Source: Phellopilus nigrolimitatus (Eukaryota; Basidiomycota; Agaricomycetes; Hymenochaetales; Hymenochaetaceae). Taken from it: DNA of 64,000 bases. The stretch spans positions 868,001-932,000 of the forward strand of contig JAJOHG010000008.1 in the NCBI GenBank assembly GCA_021029095.1. The letters run 5' to 3'. Below are positions 48,826 through 60,348 of this stretch, one piece after another (the stretch's first letter is position 1; every line of letters starts with the position of its first letter). A model generated the notes under the pieces. That model ran no database searches, was not told the DNA's origin, and saw only the letters and a list, made by a program, of their open reading frames with translations. Made by a program: the position numbers and the translations under genes.

Positions 48826-50370
48826 CTACCAAGTGGTCGTCCGAGTCGCTTGCTTGGCTTTCATCATCAAAGGCGGTACATCCTCTAGTTTCAACAACTG
48901 ACCTGCTTCTTGCCAAGTTTTGCGCGCATTAGACGCATCAGAACCTGTCACCCACAGACCTTGTCGAACCGACACGTCAAGCTTCAGCACTTTGTGGCAT
49001 GCCTGAAACGACGTCAATGATAGCTCCGCGCTTATGAGGGCCTGTGGGATATCATCTCGGAGGTATTGAAGTGCTTTATCAAATGCTGTTTCGTCATAAT
49101 AATCTGAGCGGAGATTCATCGAAGTTAGAATTTTCTGCCATCATAATGTACCGCCTTGACGCACCCTTCCGTATCTTTTTTGAAAGTTCTGCAGTTGCGA
49201 CTGTAAGTACGGCTGCACCGCCTAACGCAGCGGAGGCAACTGTGCCCCATGGTGGAACAAGCTGTGTCGCAGCGGCACTAAGCCCGAAAACGCCATTCAA
49301 TGTCTTCAGGGTGTGCTCCATCCGTCGAAGAAATTTGTTCCACACCGCCTTTTTATGGGCTTCGTCTCTTGTGCCCTCGATTAATTTGACTAGTTTAACC
49401 AAGTCCTCCCTCATACTCTTCACGAGATCAGTGATCTCCATCGACCGCTTCCTAATGTCAGTTCCTAGCTGCTCGAGCACATCGGTAAACCGGAGCAACC
49501 CGCCGTTATGTGAGCGCTCGATGTCGCCAAAGTTGCGATCAATCGTCTGTATAAAAGTCCGGTAGCTTTGCAGAATTTTCTCCGACGCGCGGAGTGCGGA
49601 ACTCGCATTAAGCTTCAGTTGTTCGACGGCTAATAGAACCATCTGCTCCAAGCTTTTCTTGCGATGTTTCTCATTGGAGGAGCTGGTATCATTTGAGTAT
49701 ACATTTCAAACATCCTAAAGAGTCAGACGCACTGTTCCACCTGGAGTTGTTCGTACCAGCCATAAAATATGGTCGACACGATTTTCATGTCCTTTATAGC
49801 GGTCACAAGCATCATGCACTTGGCGAGGTCGAGACTAAGTTCATTGGAATTCTGCATGTGTGGTGCAGTCTGACGAAATCCGCTGGCTTCTGGCTCATGA
49901 AATGGAGCAGGCTCGGTGCAAAACGATGGTCCATGCGACAAGGGCGAGTCGGAGGGAGATAACGATGGCTGATTGGGCGGGAAGAAGTAAGGCGCTAGCG
50001 TCTCGGCGTTTTGATAGACGCTGGGACAAGGGAACACCATTGTGTCGCGGGGCTGAAGCTGTTGCCTATCGTACACCATCCCGGCTTCTTCCTCCGTGAG
50101 TACCGGAAGATGGCTAGACGCAGGCGCGGACCATGGGTGCCTGTGTATGGGTGCTGCAGTCGGATGGGGAACTGGGAAGCTCGGGGGTGGTTGACGAGTA
50201 GCTGATGAAGGGTACCAAGGTGATGGAGGAGCACCGTTCTGCCCGTAAGGAGCAGATGCGCGACGACTGGGCTGTCCTGATTGTCTGAAGGGTTGAGCGC
50301 TCCCGGGCTCAGGGTACGAATACGAGCGACGTGAATCACTCTGAGAGGATGAAAATCCTGGACTGGCCAT
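48826..50370 (-). CDS. Uncharacterised helical protein with central hydrophobic hairpin, paralogue A, 470 aa
   Basis: Exons 50370-49741, 49669-49165 and 49103-48826 on the minus strand give 470 residues. Residues 1 to about 170 are Pro/Ser-rich and disordered. Then come a helix (DLAKCMMLVTAIKDMKIVST), long amphipathic helices (ILQSYRTFIQTIDRNFGDIE; DIRKRSMEITDLVKSMREDL), a hydrophobic Gly/Ala-rich segment of about 35 residues (ATQLVPPWGTVASAALGG) and a final helical part (ALQYLRDDIPQALISAELSL; SFQACHKVLKL). The intron 49104-49164 has a canonical GTGCGT donor and restores the frame to YYDETAFDKAL. The same order is found in its neighbour B, about 800 bp upstream. I do not recognise the family. 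The helix-hairpin-helix outline recalls membrane-inserting helical bundles, but that is only shape, not homology. Confidence 0.75.
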
Positions 50371-51165
50371 TTTGTGCAACCAACAGGTGAGTACTAAGGG
50401 AGAGATGGAAGGGATGGAAAGAGGAGGGAGGACACATGAGCATCAAGCACGTCAGCCTTATATGTCCAGATAGACGCTAGGAACGAGTCATAGAAACTCA
50501 AGAGCATGTGCTCCTTGGGATGGGTACATGCTGCACCGCTATCGATGAGTCAGAGCGCCTTTTCCACACATACGAGGAGCGGAAGATCTTGAAACCTGGT
50601 TCGCTAAATGGTTCAGAGGCTATACGCAACTCGAAAACTCCCCCAAAGGTAATATATATCAATCCTGAATGCTTGCAAAACGCACAGAAAATATATTGTG
50701 AACATCTGTCTGTCAAGATGGATTCGAAGTGTACTTACCTGGTGTCGTTTTCGTACAACTCGGGGTACCTAATAGGCGTCCTAGGAAGCTAGAATATACA
50801 GACAACGGAGACCCGCATTTAGATGGTGCATCTGCCAAACTCTGCGCAAAATGAATCCTGAATGGAGTTGAAATGTGAATAAGATTTCTAAAGGTTGCAC
50901 CGAACCTCCCTTAACACAGATGAGAAAGTTCGTTAGAATGATTCCGCGCGAACTACTACGAAAAACTCGATATGTTTTTGCGTCAGATGTTTCGATTAGA
51001 CCACTCGAGATGAATAAAGCTTTTGGAAGACGAGAAAAGGCAAGCATGAGGGAAAAAGGAGAAACAATATCTTCAGTATGGTGTATACTGTCAGCGTCCT
51101 CTGACAAAAGGCATAGCATGATAGAAAGAGCTGACACACAATTCCAAAATTACAACTTCGAGTCA
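50371..51165. other. Spacer between tandem paralogues
   Basis: Contains the promoter of paralogue A and the 3' UTR of paralogue B. Open frames at 50498-50792 and 50781-51137 overlap on both strands and are AT-rich; none is supported. Confidence 0.4.
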
Positions 51166-52603
51166 TTAGTCAACTGTCTCCGAGAAGCGACTTGTACGAA
51201 GCTTCTGGTCCGCCCGCGTCCAGTGTCCCCGTGCGTGCTTCGCATCGTGCTGGCTCATCCATCCGGAACGCTTTCCTTGTCGTACCTCAAGTTCAATCTG
51301 AAGGACACGATGGCACGCCTGAAAGGATGTCAAGGCAAGTTCCGCTGCCTTTGCTGATTCAGGTATATGGTCTCGTAGGAAGACAATAATTTCATCAAAT
51401 GTTGTCTCATTGTACTCTGTTGAGCGACGAGTCATGTTCCGCAGTTTCAAGACGAAGGAACAGTACTTACTGTCTTGCGCAACCTCGCACAGCTTTGCCG
51501 CAGCTCCCGAAAGCATCGACGCTCCAGCGATGGCAGCTGATTCCAGAAGTCCTAGTGGATGAAAAATAGAGAATATCGCGCCACCGGCAGACAGCAAAAA
51601 CGAAAGGGCCTTGAATGCCCTTGAGAGCCATCCCCAGATTTTCCTTCGAAGAGCACGTTTGTCCGCCTTCTCCTTTGTCTTTTCGATATCTTTCACGAGG
51701 CCGCGAAGATGCTGCTGAATCTTTTGGACATGGCTCGACAACGACCTTGATTGGGCAGAGATGCTCGAAGCCAGAGTTCGGACTTCCGATGAAATGAAAA
51801 GAGATCCTCCATCTTTGGATTGAGCTATGTCCCCCAAACGTCGATCAATGGATCGGATGAGGGCTCGATAGCTACGGATGATATTATGAGAAGAGTGCAG
51901 TACAGCTGTAGCTCCGATATCCAACTTGTATACGGTCGAAATTATCGTGTGCTCTAATTTGTCTTTACGCCGCGGCTCCGCTCTGAAACAGAGCTTCCAT
52001 TAATGATTGGCACAGTACGATGAAAGAAGAAAAGAAGGCGAAGACGAGTTTTAAACGAAGGCGTGCTCACAAGTCAAGCTGAGCACGCCAGCCGGCGAAT
52101 ATTTCTTTACAGATCTCCATTTCTGCTATGGAGATAACAAGAACGTCACAGCGATCAAGGTCGGGCTGGATGTCATTTATGTTGAGGCCCTTGCGAGTGA
52201 CTGCCTTTCGTAAAGGCGGGGCTGGGCGAGCTGTGCCAGTATTGACAGCATTTCTACCTGCGGACGAGCTAAAAGGGTGCAAATTTGGTGATGACGGAGG
52301 AGCAGGGCGGCTGTGCGTCCTCATCCTCGTCCTCTGTGTAGCTCTGCCAGTACGATTGTCATATTGGACCTTCACTAGTCTCTGTTTCGTTGAAGAAGAG
52401 CATAGTGCAACAGCAACAGGTGCTCTGACAGCAGCGACTGGAGGTGGATACACGTGCGGTCGACTGTGCGCCCTTCGATGATGTATACTATAATCCGGCG
52501 AGTTTCCAATCACAGGCGGCCATGGGTCACTAAATATCTTCGTCAAACTCTGATCGGCAAGCTCGACCAGATCGTGGATAGTATCCAGAACTTCGTCAAG
52601 CAT
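51166..52603 (-). CDS. Uncharacterised helical protein with central hydrophobic hairpin, paralogue B, 449 aa
   Basis: Exons 52603-52071 and 51982-51166 on the minus strand give 449 residues. The start MLDEVLDTIHDLVELADQSL is helical, then about 100 Arg/Pro/Ser-rich residues, a helix (DRCDVLVISIAEMEICKEIF), and a second exon matching paralogue A: NIIRSYRALIRSIDRRLGDI against the SYRTFIQTIDRNFGDI of A; AELALTSFQACHRVL against AELSLTSFQACHKVL. The hydrophobic hairpin reads FKALSFLLSAGGAIFSIFHP then LLESAAIAGASMLSGAAAKL. It lacks the intron that A has before its last exon, so intron gain or loss followed duplication. The N-terminal regions of A and B do not align. Function unknown. Confidence 0.72.
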
Positions 52604-53198
52604 CGCCTATTAGGAAACCCTAGTGGTAGACACACAAGGAGGCGATGGTGCAAAGCGCGATTAGCTGAGGGGTCGTAGCTTTCGTCGGCAGGAAGTCTCG
52701 TGTCCTAGAGCACGTTTTCTGCTTTCGGTGGCATTGAGCATCTTCCCAAGCAAGTCTGTTATCATGGTAGGACTAGCTTTCAAACCATCTCACGCGAAGC
52801 TGGTTGAGATTAGCCTCAAGCTGGCGAGAACGTAGGTCAACCGGACCGTGAGTAACCCGTACCTATAGCGAAATAGGGGAGTCAGCGTGAACTTGGGAGA
52901 CGCTCTTCATAGAGCTTCATGGGCTTTTCTGCGTAAAGTATCATCCAGACCTAGTGTTATGATTAGAGACAAGGTGGTGATGTTCAAACCGTCGAATTCA
53001 AGTTAATCGTGGCAAATTTCTCACGCTACCTCACCAGATGCTTGTCTTCATCTCATAGTACTGAAAAGTCGCTATGCTTCGTGATAAATGTACTCATTTT
53101 TGCAGACCTCCGTAACTGCACTAGCTTTTCTGCCTTGATTTTATTTTCTTCTAATTTCCTGGAGAGATGCTTCTGACCGTCATTTAAGCATCGTTTAG
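52604..53198. other. Intergenic, no gene seen
   Basis: Promoter side of paralogue B and unassigned sequence. No convincing open frame. Confidence 0.4.
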
Positions 53199-53900
53199 AT
53201 GGCGCTCAGTCCGACATATCCGTGCCGCCAACACCTAGGAACCGCGCGAAGCAGCATATTCCTCTTGGAGGAGAGCGGCGGACCCGTAACATCATGGCAG
53301 CTTCGAAATCGATTCCGTATGCTCGAGCCCCATGCGGACAATCCTTTGCACAGAATCCGCCAGTTTTCTCTGAGTATCATGTAAATGCTGAGGGATCCGG
53401 ACACTCTCGCGGACGCGCGGCAGCGATATCGATAGAAGCGCCTGCACGTCGACGTCTGCTTCCCTATTATCCGCCGCTGCCTCTGGTCCGGGATCCTCCA
53501 ACGGCTGAACAGCTACTTATGATGATACCAAGTCCTTTGCAGGACTCAAGACACCGCGCTCTCGCCGTATTCGTACAAATCCGAATTTCACTCCCAATGG
53601 CATCCTCGCCCGGGTATACCACGCTACCCGTCGACGTATGGGTCTACCGTCCGGTTTTCGACGTTTAATCCTTGCGATATTGCCGGAACCATCCCCTTAT
53701 AAAACAAAGACAAAACCGAGACGAAGGCGATCGCGAAGTCCTCGGATACGCCGTGCTCAATCTGGTCCTTCGACATCGCATTCGTTTCTTCGAGTCCCGT
53801 TACATATACAGAGAAGCCGAGCCACATTCATAATACTTCTCTTCACGAGCACACGTCCACTCCACAATTCTACGTCACAAATCACTTCATTTGACTCCAA
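53199..53900 (+). pseudogene. Possible RNase III-like gene relic or short multi-exon gene (weak)
   Basis: Plus-strand pieces in different frames read RRLLPYYPPLPLVRDPPTAE (about 53440-53510) and, near 53725-53825, DREVLGYAVLNLVLRHRI. The first recalls the start of fungal RNase III domains (PPLP.IRDP). The second recalls the RNase III signature region around the LGDAVLNL motif, but with Tyr where the catalytic-site Asp should be and a shortened lead-in. No intron set joining the parts was found. If the resemblance is real, the copy lacks a key acidic residue and is probably dead. Chance similarity cannot be excluded. Confidence 0.25.
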
Positions 53901-54721
53901 ACCCTCCACTGTTCCCCAATGAAATAATCCCCCACTCATTCAAATCTCATATTTCACTTGTTTATTGATAATTTCCTCCCCGCGGGAGATACAAACACTT
54001 TGCGAGAATAGATAAATACGAGCAGCCAAGCGACAGAGAAAATAAAATTCAATTCAGTAAGGCAGTGGCAAGAAGGGAAAGGGAAGCAGGAAGGGATTAA
54101 AAAGTGTTGATCAGTTACGTATGTATGGATGAGGATGGACAGATGACGAGAGGAGAGGAGGAAAGAGGATTTTAAAAAAATGCATGACATTGGAGTCGTG
54201 GATGAGTCGGGGTTTATCAAATGCGGGAGGAGTTCGGGAGACGGCGATGCAGGAAGACGAGTTAATGAGACGAGTTAATGAGTGTGTTGCCGTTGTTTCA
54301 AGAGAAGAAACGGAGAACAGACGGGACAACGATTCGATTATTCAAAGAACGGCTTGGGGTGGCTATCCTGCAGAGAAGAGAATGGCAGTGCCATGAACAA
54401 GAAAGAAAAAGAGGAGAAACAAGACAAAAAAACAACGGCGGCGAGAGGACCGTCGCCCCCAGCACCGATGAGGGTGCGCGGGGCCGGCATAAATAGCAGA
54501 GGGAAGGGGGGGAAGCACAAACGAACTCGGGACCTCATCCGCAGATAGTACATCTTCTACAACAACTCTTTTCTCTTCACTCGTTCTTCTTTTCTCGGTC
54601 GCGAAGACCAAGCCGGAGCGACGGCGACTCCTCGCCCCCCGTAGCTCCGAACCACAATCGGCAACCTCATTTAAAGGAGAGAGCCGGCAGCGCGCACACG
54701 CATGGAAAAAAGCCCTCCACA
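53901..54721. other. 3' UTR of the bZIP gene and spacer
   Basis: AT-rich then purine-rich sequence downstream of the bZIP stop (minus strand). Contains two near repeats GACGAGTTAATGA at about 54257-54280. No gene seen. Confidence 0.4.
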
Positions 54722-57233
54722 TCACTGCTTCGCGCACCCCGCACAGCTCATCCGGCACAGGAAGCCCTTCTTCTCCCCATTCTTCCCATCGGGTTTCCCA
54801 TCATTCCTCGGACCCGTCGACGAAGATGAGGAAGCAAGCGACATCGCACGCATGCTCTCCTCCAGCCCGTCCGCCGATGACGCAGGTGAAGACGTCGAAG
54901 TGGGCGACGAAGCACTCGCAGTGGAGGGCGTGGGTCGCCGCGGCTCTACATCCACGACGCGCAGTTCCGCCGTGCCATCCAGCACACGACGAACTTTCTC
55001 CGCGTCCCAGGCGCGTAGCAGACCCGGCGGCGGCGGCGTCGCATGCCCGTGCGCCTGCCCAGACCCAGATCCGGAGAACGCATCCCAGAACGCCTGCCCC
55101 ATCTTCTGCAGGACCGTCTGGCTCGCGAGCGTCGCAAGCAGAGCGTGCTGTGCCTGCTGTTGCTGTGCCTGCTGTTGTTGTTGCGCCTGCTGCTGCGCAC
55201 GCTGCTGGCTCTTCTGACTCTGGCTGCGCTCTTTCTCGCTGACAATACGCGGGGACGGTGGTGGGGACGGCAGGCCGTGGTACGGATACGCACCCACGCC
55301 CTTGCCAGCGAGAAGCGTGCTGAACGGCACCTTGCTTGAACCCGAATTGGGGCTCGGGGGCGTCGACGAGGAGCTGCTCGAAGAATTCGAAGACGCGCTG
55401 TTGAAGTAATGCGGGCGCAGCCCACTCGCGAGGCCGGAGAGGTTCGCGTTCGCGTTTGCGTGAGGGCTGCTCGCGGGCGACGTATTTGCGCTGTTCGGAG
55501 CAGGCGCACGTGCGCGTTGCTGCTGGGCCTGCATGGCAACGCGGTTCCAGAGTTGCATGCGATACGCATCGAGCGTCTTCAGTGTAAACGGGTTCACGTC
55601 CGAGAAGCTGTCGAACCCGCCGGCGGCTCCGTTGAGCTGCGACAAGACCTGACCCATGAGCAGGTTGTTCTGATGTTGCTGATGTTGCTGCTGGGCGCTT
55701 CCAGAACCGAAAACCTTGTTCGCTGCGACAGCAAGCGGGCCCGGAATTTGGTTGAGCGCGGGGTTCATGTTCTCGTTCGCCCTGTCTACGTGGGAGTGTG
55801 CGTGAGCACCGAACGTCGTCTCCGGGATGAGCGCGGTGTGCACGGGTGTGACGCCGAAGCCCGCGGCGCCCGCCTGGCCGCCCCAGAACGCGCCTGAGCC
55901 GCCACCGATGGCCGCAAGCCGCGGCGACGTCGGGAGGTCCTTGTGTGTGTTCGGCTTGATCACGGAGCTTGAAGACCCTGAGGAGGTAAAGGAGGAGAGC
56001 GGAGAGAGCGGACTGAGCGGCGCAGGCGGCGGCAGCATTGGCGAGGCCCGGCCATCGAGAATCGCCTTCTTGAGCGCAGCGACCTCCTGTCGGAGCGCAT
56101 TATTCTCCGACTTTGTGCTGCCGAGCTCCGACCGGATTGCATCGATCAGTCGGTCACGCTCTGCGATGTCGCCCTCGAGCGTGTGGATGTATTCTAATTA
56201 AAGTGAATTAAAAATAATGAAAGATGAATTTGTAATGAGACATACCCTTTCTCCTCACGCGGAAATTACGCGCACTGATCTTATTCCGCAGCTGGCGCTT
56301 TTCCTTACTACTCATCTTCTGGTACTCCTCAGCGCTCGGGCGCCAGTTGTCGTCCGCGTCTAATTCATCAGTCACACTCTTCCCCTTTCCGCCGCCGTTC
56401 ACCTTCTCGCCGTTGGACAGCGAGCCGAATATACTCGGCGGGCCTGTTGGGGCAGCTGCGGATTTCTTCACGACACCTCCGGAAAGAAGTGTGCCGCGGC
56501 GCGCAGCCTTGCCTCTGCCCCCGACCTTGACGGGAGCAATAACGAGCTCGTCGTCATCGTCGCCGCCGCCGTCGTTCTCATCTTCAGAAGCCTCCTCCTC
56601 GCGCGCGGACGGTGCGGGAGTCCCGACGAGTTGGGGGTCGATTGCGAACTGAAAGGCGGGCGAGTGGGAGGCACTGCTGCCACTCGACGAGGAACTGGGA
56701 GCGGTCGTGGTCGCCGACGCTGTCGTTGCGCTGCTGCTGGGTTGAGGGAGAGGGGGAGAGGGGGCCGAGGGGTCGACGCCACCCAGACCAGAATCAAAGC
56801 CGCTGAAGAGGTCGTACGGGGCGTGAGATAAACCCGCGAGGGGGTCGGTGCCTGGCTTGAAAAAGTCGGTGGCGCCAACGAGGCCGTCGTACGGGCCTCC
56901 CGCACCAAAGTCGAACATGCTGTCCTCATCTATGGCGGACAGGCCGCCTATGTCGAAGTTGGCTGCAAAGTCGGGCTGGGGCGGCGTCGGAGGCAGGTGT
57001 GCGAAAGAGTTGGTGGGGGAGTGGGACTGGGAGGAGGAGCGGGAGGAGGCGGCGTCGGGGTTGGCGGTGGCGGATAGGAGGTCGAGGTTGAAGAAGTCCT
57101 CGACGTGGAAAGGAGACATAATGCTTGGAGGATGGGAAGGAGGGTCGAGGACGGATGAGCGGGGCATATTTGTGGTCGTGGTCGTTGGTTGGATGGTGGA
57201 CGTTGGATGGAGAGAGCGCTGCGCCGCCACCAT
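54722..57233 (-). CDS. bZIP transcription factor with Gln- and Ser-rich regions, 819 aa
   Basis: Exons 57233-56246 and 56193-54722 on the minus strand give 819 residues. The basic region RNKISARNFRVRRKEYI (about residues 315-332) carries the N-x-x-A-x-x-F-R pattern and is split by the only intron; a leucine zipper follows (HTLEGDIAERDRLIDAI; LGSTKSENNALRQEVAAL). Before it lie acidic, Ser/Pro-rich activation-like segments (SPFHVEDFFNLDLL; EEEASEDENDGGGDDDDELV); after it, Gln-rich runs (about 55140-55215), Ser tracts and Ala/Pro-rich sequence. The end CRMSCAGCAKQ is Cys-rich. Basidiomycete factors with this basic region are conserved but I know no target. Other possible starts at later Met codons (MPRSSVLDPP, MSPFHVEDFF) cannot be excluded. 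Much of the opposite strand is open only because of GC bias. Confidence 0.88.
55136..55215 (-). repeat. Gln-codon-rich tract in the bZIP gene
   Basis: A low-complexity stretch of CAG-type codons (minus strand) encodes a Gln/Ala run interrupted by short spacers; a candidate length-variable site. Confidence 0.7.
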
Positions 57234-57430
57234 CTCAATCTCTCGGCTGTAAGCACACGCAACCTAGGCGTGCCCCTCGGCATCCCAACAACCCTGTCCG
57301 GGGTCTCTCTCTTCCTCCTCTTTCCATCTCTTTCTATTCTCTCTTCTTCTCTCCTCCTCCTTCAAAATATTATCTTGTCTTGTCATCTATCTCTTGTTCT
57401 ACAAAGCACTCTTATTTTTATTTTATTGTA
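57234..57430. promoter_or_regulatory. bZIP promoter region
   Basis: CT-rich on the plus strand (57300-57365), that is GA-rich on the coding strand, immediately upstream of the bZIP ATG. No TATA box recognised. Confidence 0.35.
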
Positions 57431-58204
57431 TTTTTCGTCGTAACCAGCAGCCGTAAAGTACTAATTTGCCAAAAGGGGGTGATTGCCACAGATTGATACC
57501 CAGCCACACTCCCAATTTGGGGCTCGTAGACATCTTGTCAAATTGCATGGTGACAATGACAGCTGGCGTTGTTGCTACATAGCTGTTGGGCGAGGATCTC
57601 CATGTCATTTTCGTGGAGATGACCTTGGACTTACAGAAACTCAAATTTGCAATGTCTTCTTTGCATATAATGATGATGATTTTTTATAGTTGAAATTCCA
57701 TGATTCCATGCCTTTGTTAACCTAGCCAAGAGTGAAACTTTACACCGCAGAAAGGGTCATTTATGATGTAAATTTATGTAAAGCTCCTGGGCAGGGTAAT
57801 CTAAACAGATGCCAATATGATTCTCAACCACATAAAGACTGCCAAAAAATGTAGCTTGGATTACATTGAGGGTTATGCCACAACATATACAGGATCAGCC
57901 TTAGCTAGTTTCTCCTCAAATCAACATATTTTTATCTTGGTGCTGCCTGGACGATACTTGGAAAGGGGGGGACACCTCACTTCGTTTATAAGGAAACACC
58001 ATCAAATAAACACCGTCAAATTAAATATCTAAGACGAAAGAAAAGATTAAAATGTATACAGTGCGTTTCCTAATGGACGGACAGCGGCTTGCAGCTCGGG
58101 AATAAAAAATAAGGAACATGCTAGCATAATGTTATAGGAAGAAGAAACTCAAAAATAAATATGTACCATACCCATCCATCCACTTCTAGCCAAGCCCGCC
58201 CACC
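57431..58204. other. AT-rich island with degenerate coding look
   Basis: Base composition drops sharply compared with both flanks. Several stops interrupt what looks like old coding sequence (pieces at 57483-57689 and 57817-58032, such as SLDYIEGYATTYTGSALASF). No terminal inverted repeats, long repeats or transposase motif could be found. The right part is the 3' UTR of the phosphatase gene. Confidence 0.3.
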
Positions 58205-60348
58205 TCACGGGTGCACGCCCCACCCGAGCACCTCGAACATAATCGGAACCAGCCCCGTCGCGAGCACGCCAATCCCAGCGTACACGACCACCTTCGTCAG
58301 CACTGCATTTCGCGTCAGAGCACGTCGAACAAGAGGAGCAAGAAACACGCACCGTCGGCGTCGTAATGCTTCACGACTTCCTCGTCCTCGCTCACCGCAT
58401 CCTCATCCGCCACCCCCGCACGCTTTACCGCCTTCGAGTTAAAGCTGGTGTCGCTGGTGCCACCGCCGCCGCCGTAAATCGACCCGTTCGCAGCGCCCAT
58501 CGGTGCCAGGTACTCGCTCCCTGCACCCTTCTCACCCCAGTACACGCCGTCGGACTTTTTGCGGCCCTTCCCGTACGCCTTCCGCCTCTTCATGCCCCCC
58601 ATCTCGTCGTCTCGCTCGCCGCATTCATGCAGCGTCGCAGGCAGATCCATCACACTCGGGATCGGGTGCAGCCCGCCTTCGGGCACCGCGCCCGCGTACT
58701 CCGTCGCAGGCGTGTAAAACCGGCGGTTCGGCAGGCCCGCCCCCGCCGGCAGCACGTTCGCCAACACGAGCCGCGGCAGCGCGCGCGTCGCGAGCCACCG
58801 GAAGATCGGGGGCAGCAGTGAATGCAGCACGAACTTCGCGAGCAGCCGCCACGCGAAGATCAGCGCGATGCCCAGCGTTAGCTTCAGCAGCGCCATCCCC
58901 CACCATGCCCCCGCCAAGCGCCAGGCCGACGCGTGGGAAGACAACGGGGGCGAAAGGAAGGGCAGCGCCTTCCCTGCCATATGTGACGCGAGCCGCTTGT
59001 CGTCAAACTCCACGAATACCGCCGCCCACCGCACAAGGAGCATGCCTGCGATGACGCTCACGAACGCAATCGCATCCTCGAAGCACGGGCAGTCGTCCAC
59101 CGGCTGTGGGTGCCAGTGGACCATCAGCCCGCACAGAAGCGCGATCGCCAGTGGGCCAACCCAGCTCGGCCACGCGGAATCACCCGACGCACCGACTACC
59201 CATGCCTCGATGGGCGACCACCAGAGCGCATGCGCGCCCCACACGCCCGTGCCGAGCGCGACGCCGACGACGCAGTCTGTGATCGAGTGCATGCCCGTGT
59301 ACAACCGTCCGAAGACGATGGAGACCGCGTATAAGGAGAGAAACACGCAGAGGAACGAGTACGTGAGCGTTGAGATGGCAGCCGAGGTGAAGTATTGCTT
59401 GTGGACGAGAGAGTAGATGTACAACGCGATCGAGACGCTGTTCGTTGAATGTGTGCTGGGAAAGCCATACTCAAGGTGATGTGTGCCGATAGCTGGGAGT
59501 CGCAACTTTAAAAATGAAACGAAAATAATAACGAACGAATAACATACTGAGACGAGAGACTGGTGGCGCGTAAGGCCTTGGCGCACAAATAAGATCCTTG
59601 ATAAACGAAGACACATATACACCCATCCCGAGCACGAAAACCAGCCTGCCCACTTATTAGCCCTACGCCTCCAAATAATCGATTATACGATTATATAAAA
59701 CCACGATGCTCACCCTCGCCCGACCTCCGGGAATCCGAAGAAAAACAGCGCTGGAAGGGCGGTCATGAAGAACGTGTGCGTGCCCAGCGAGCTCGTGTAC
59801 ACGAAGTACGCGTCCAGCCACGGCGCACGCACGCTCGCCTGCAGACGTGCGACCAGCGCCGACTCTGCTTCCAGCCGCCGCATCACGAGCTGGCGCGCCG
59901 CCGCCCGCCACGGCGCGAGCGAGCGCACGTAAAACTCTTCGGGCGCGGTGCCGACTGCATCGGACGGTACCGGTGCTGATGATTCGCTCCATGGCGAGCT
60001 AGACGGTCCTGTGTTGACCAAAGTGTGCGAGCTCGCGCTCGACGCGTTCTCCGCGGGCTGGTCTAGTAAAACCCGCTTTTCCTCCTGACCGTGGATGTCG
60101 TGAATGATGTCGTTATGTAGCGCTTCGGTCCTCAGATCCAGATCTGCGCGAGGAAATTTCTCGCTCATAGCCAAGTCATCAAGGGTTCTCATCGTCGCGG
60201 GGTCGTTGAAGTCAAGCAGGTCGTGAAGATATGGCGTCGTCGACGTCGTCGACAACGTCCTCAAGTTCAGCTCCACTGCCTGTCTCGAACGGCAAAACGG
60301 CCGATTTGAAATGGCTAATTTTGATTTACTAAATTTGATGTCGATCAT
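58205..60348 (-). CDS. Sphingoid-base-1-phosphate phosphatase (Lcb3-type, PAP2 family), 656 aa
   Basis: Exons 60348-59714, 59645-59548, 59492-58353 and 58302-58205 on the minus strand, in frame to TGA. PAP2 motifs: KDLICAPRP (motif 1), YGFPSTHS (motif 2, PSTHS as in Lcb3) and GRLYTGMHSITD (motif 3), with several membrane segments around and after them. Lcb3 enzymes in the ER dephosphorylate dihydrosphingosine- and phytosphingosine-1-phosphate, steering bases toward ceramide. The N-terminal 150 residues are hydrophilic, and a long cytosolic loop of about 170 residues rich in Gly, Lys and acidic residues precedes a last membrane helix (TKVVVYAGIGVLATGLVPIM). At 656 residues it is longer than yeast Lcb3 (about 400) because of these parts. 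A start at one of the Met codons near 60160-60195 is also possible. Confidence 0.9.

Noticed and set aside
54946..55569. 207-codon alternate-frame ORF in the bZIP gene
   Set aside because: Arg/Ser-rich shadow of the Gln/Ser-rich coding frame.
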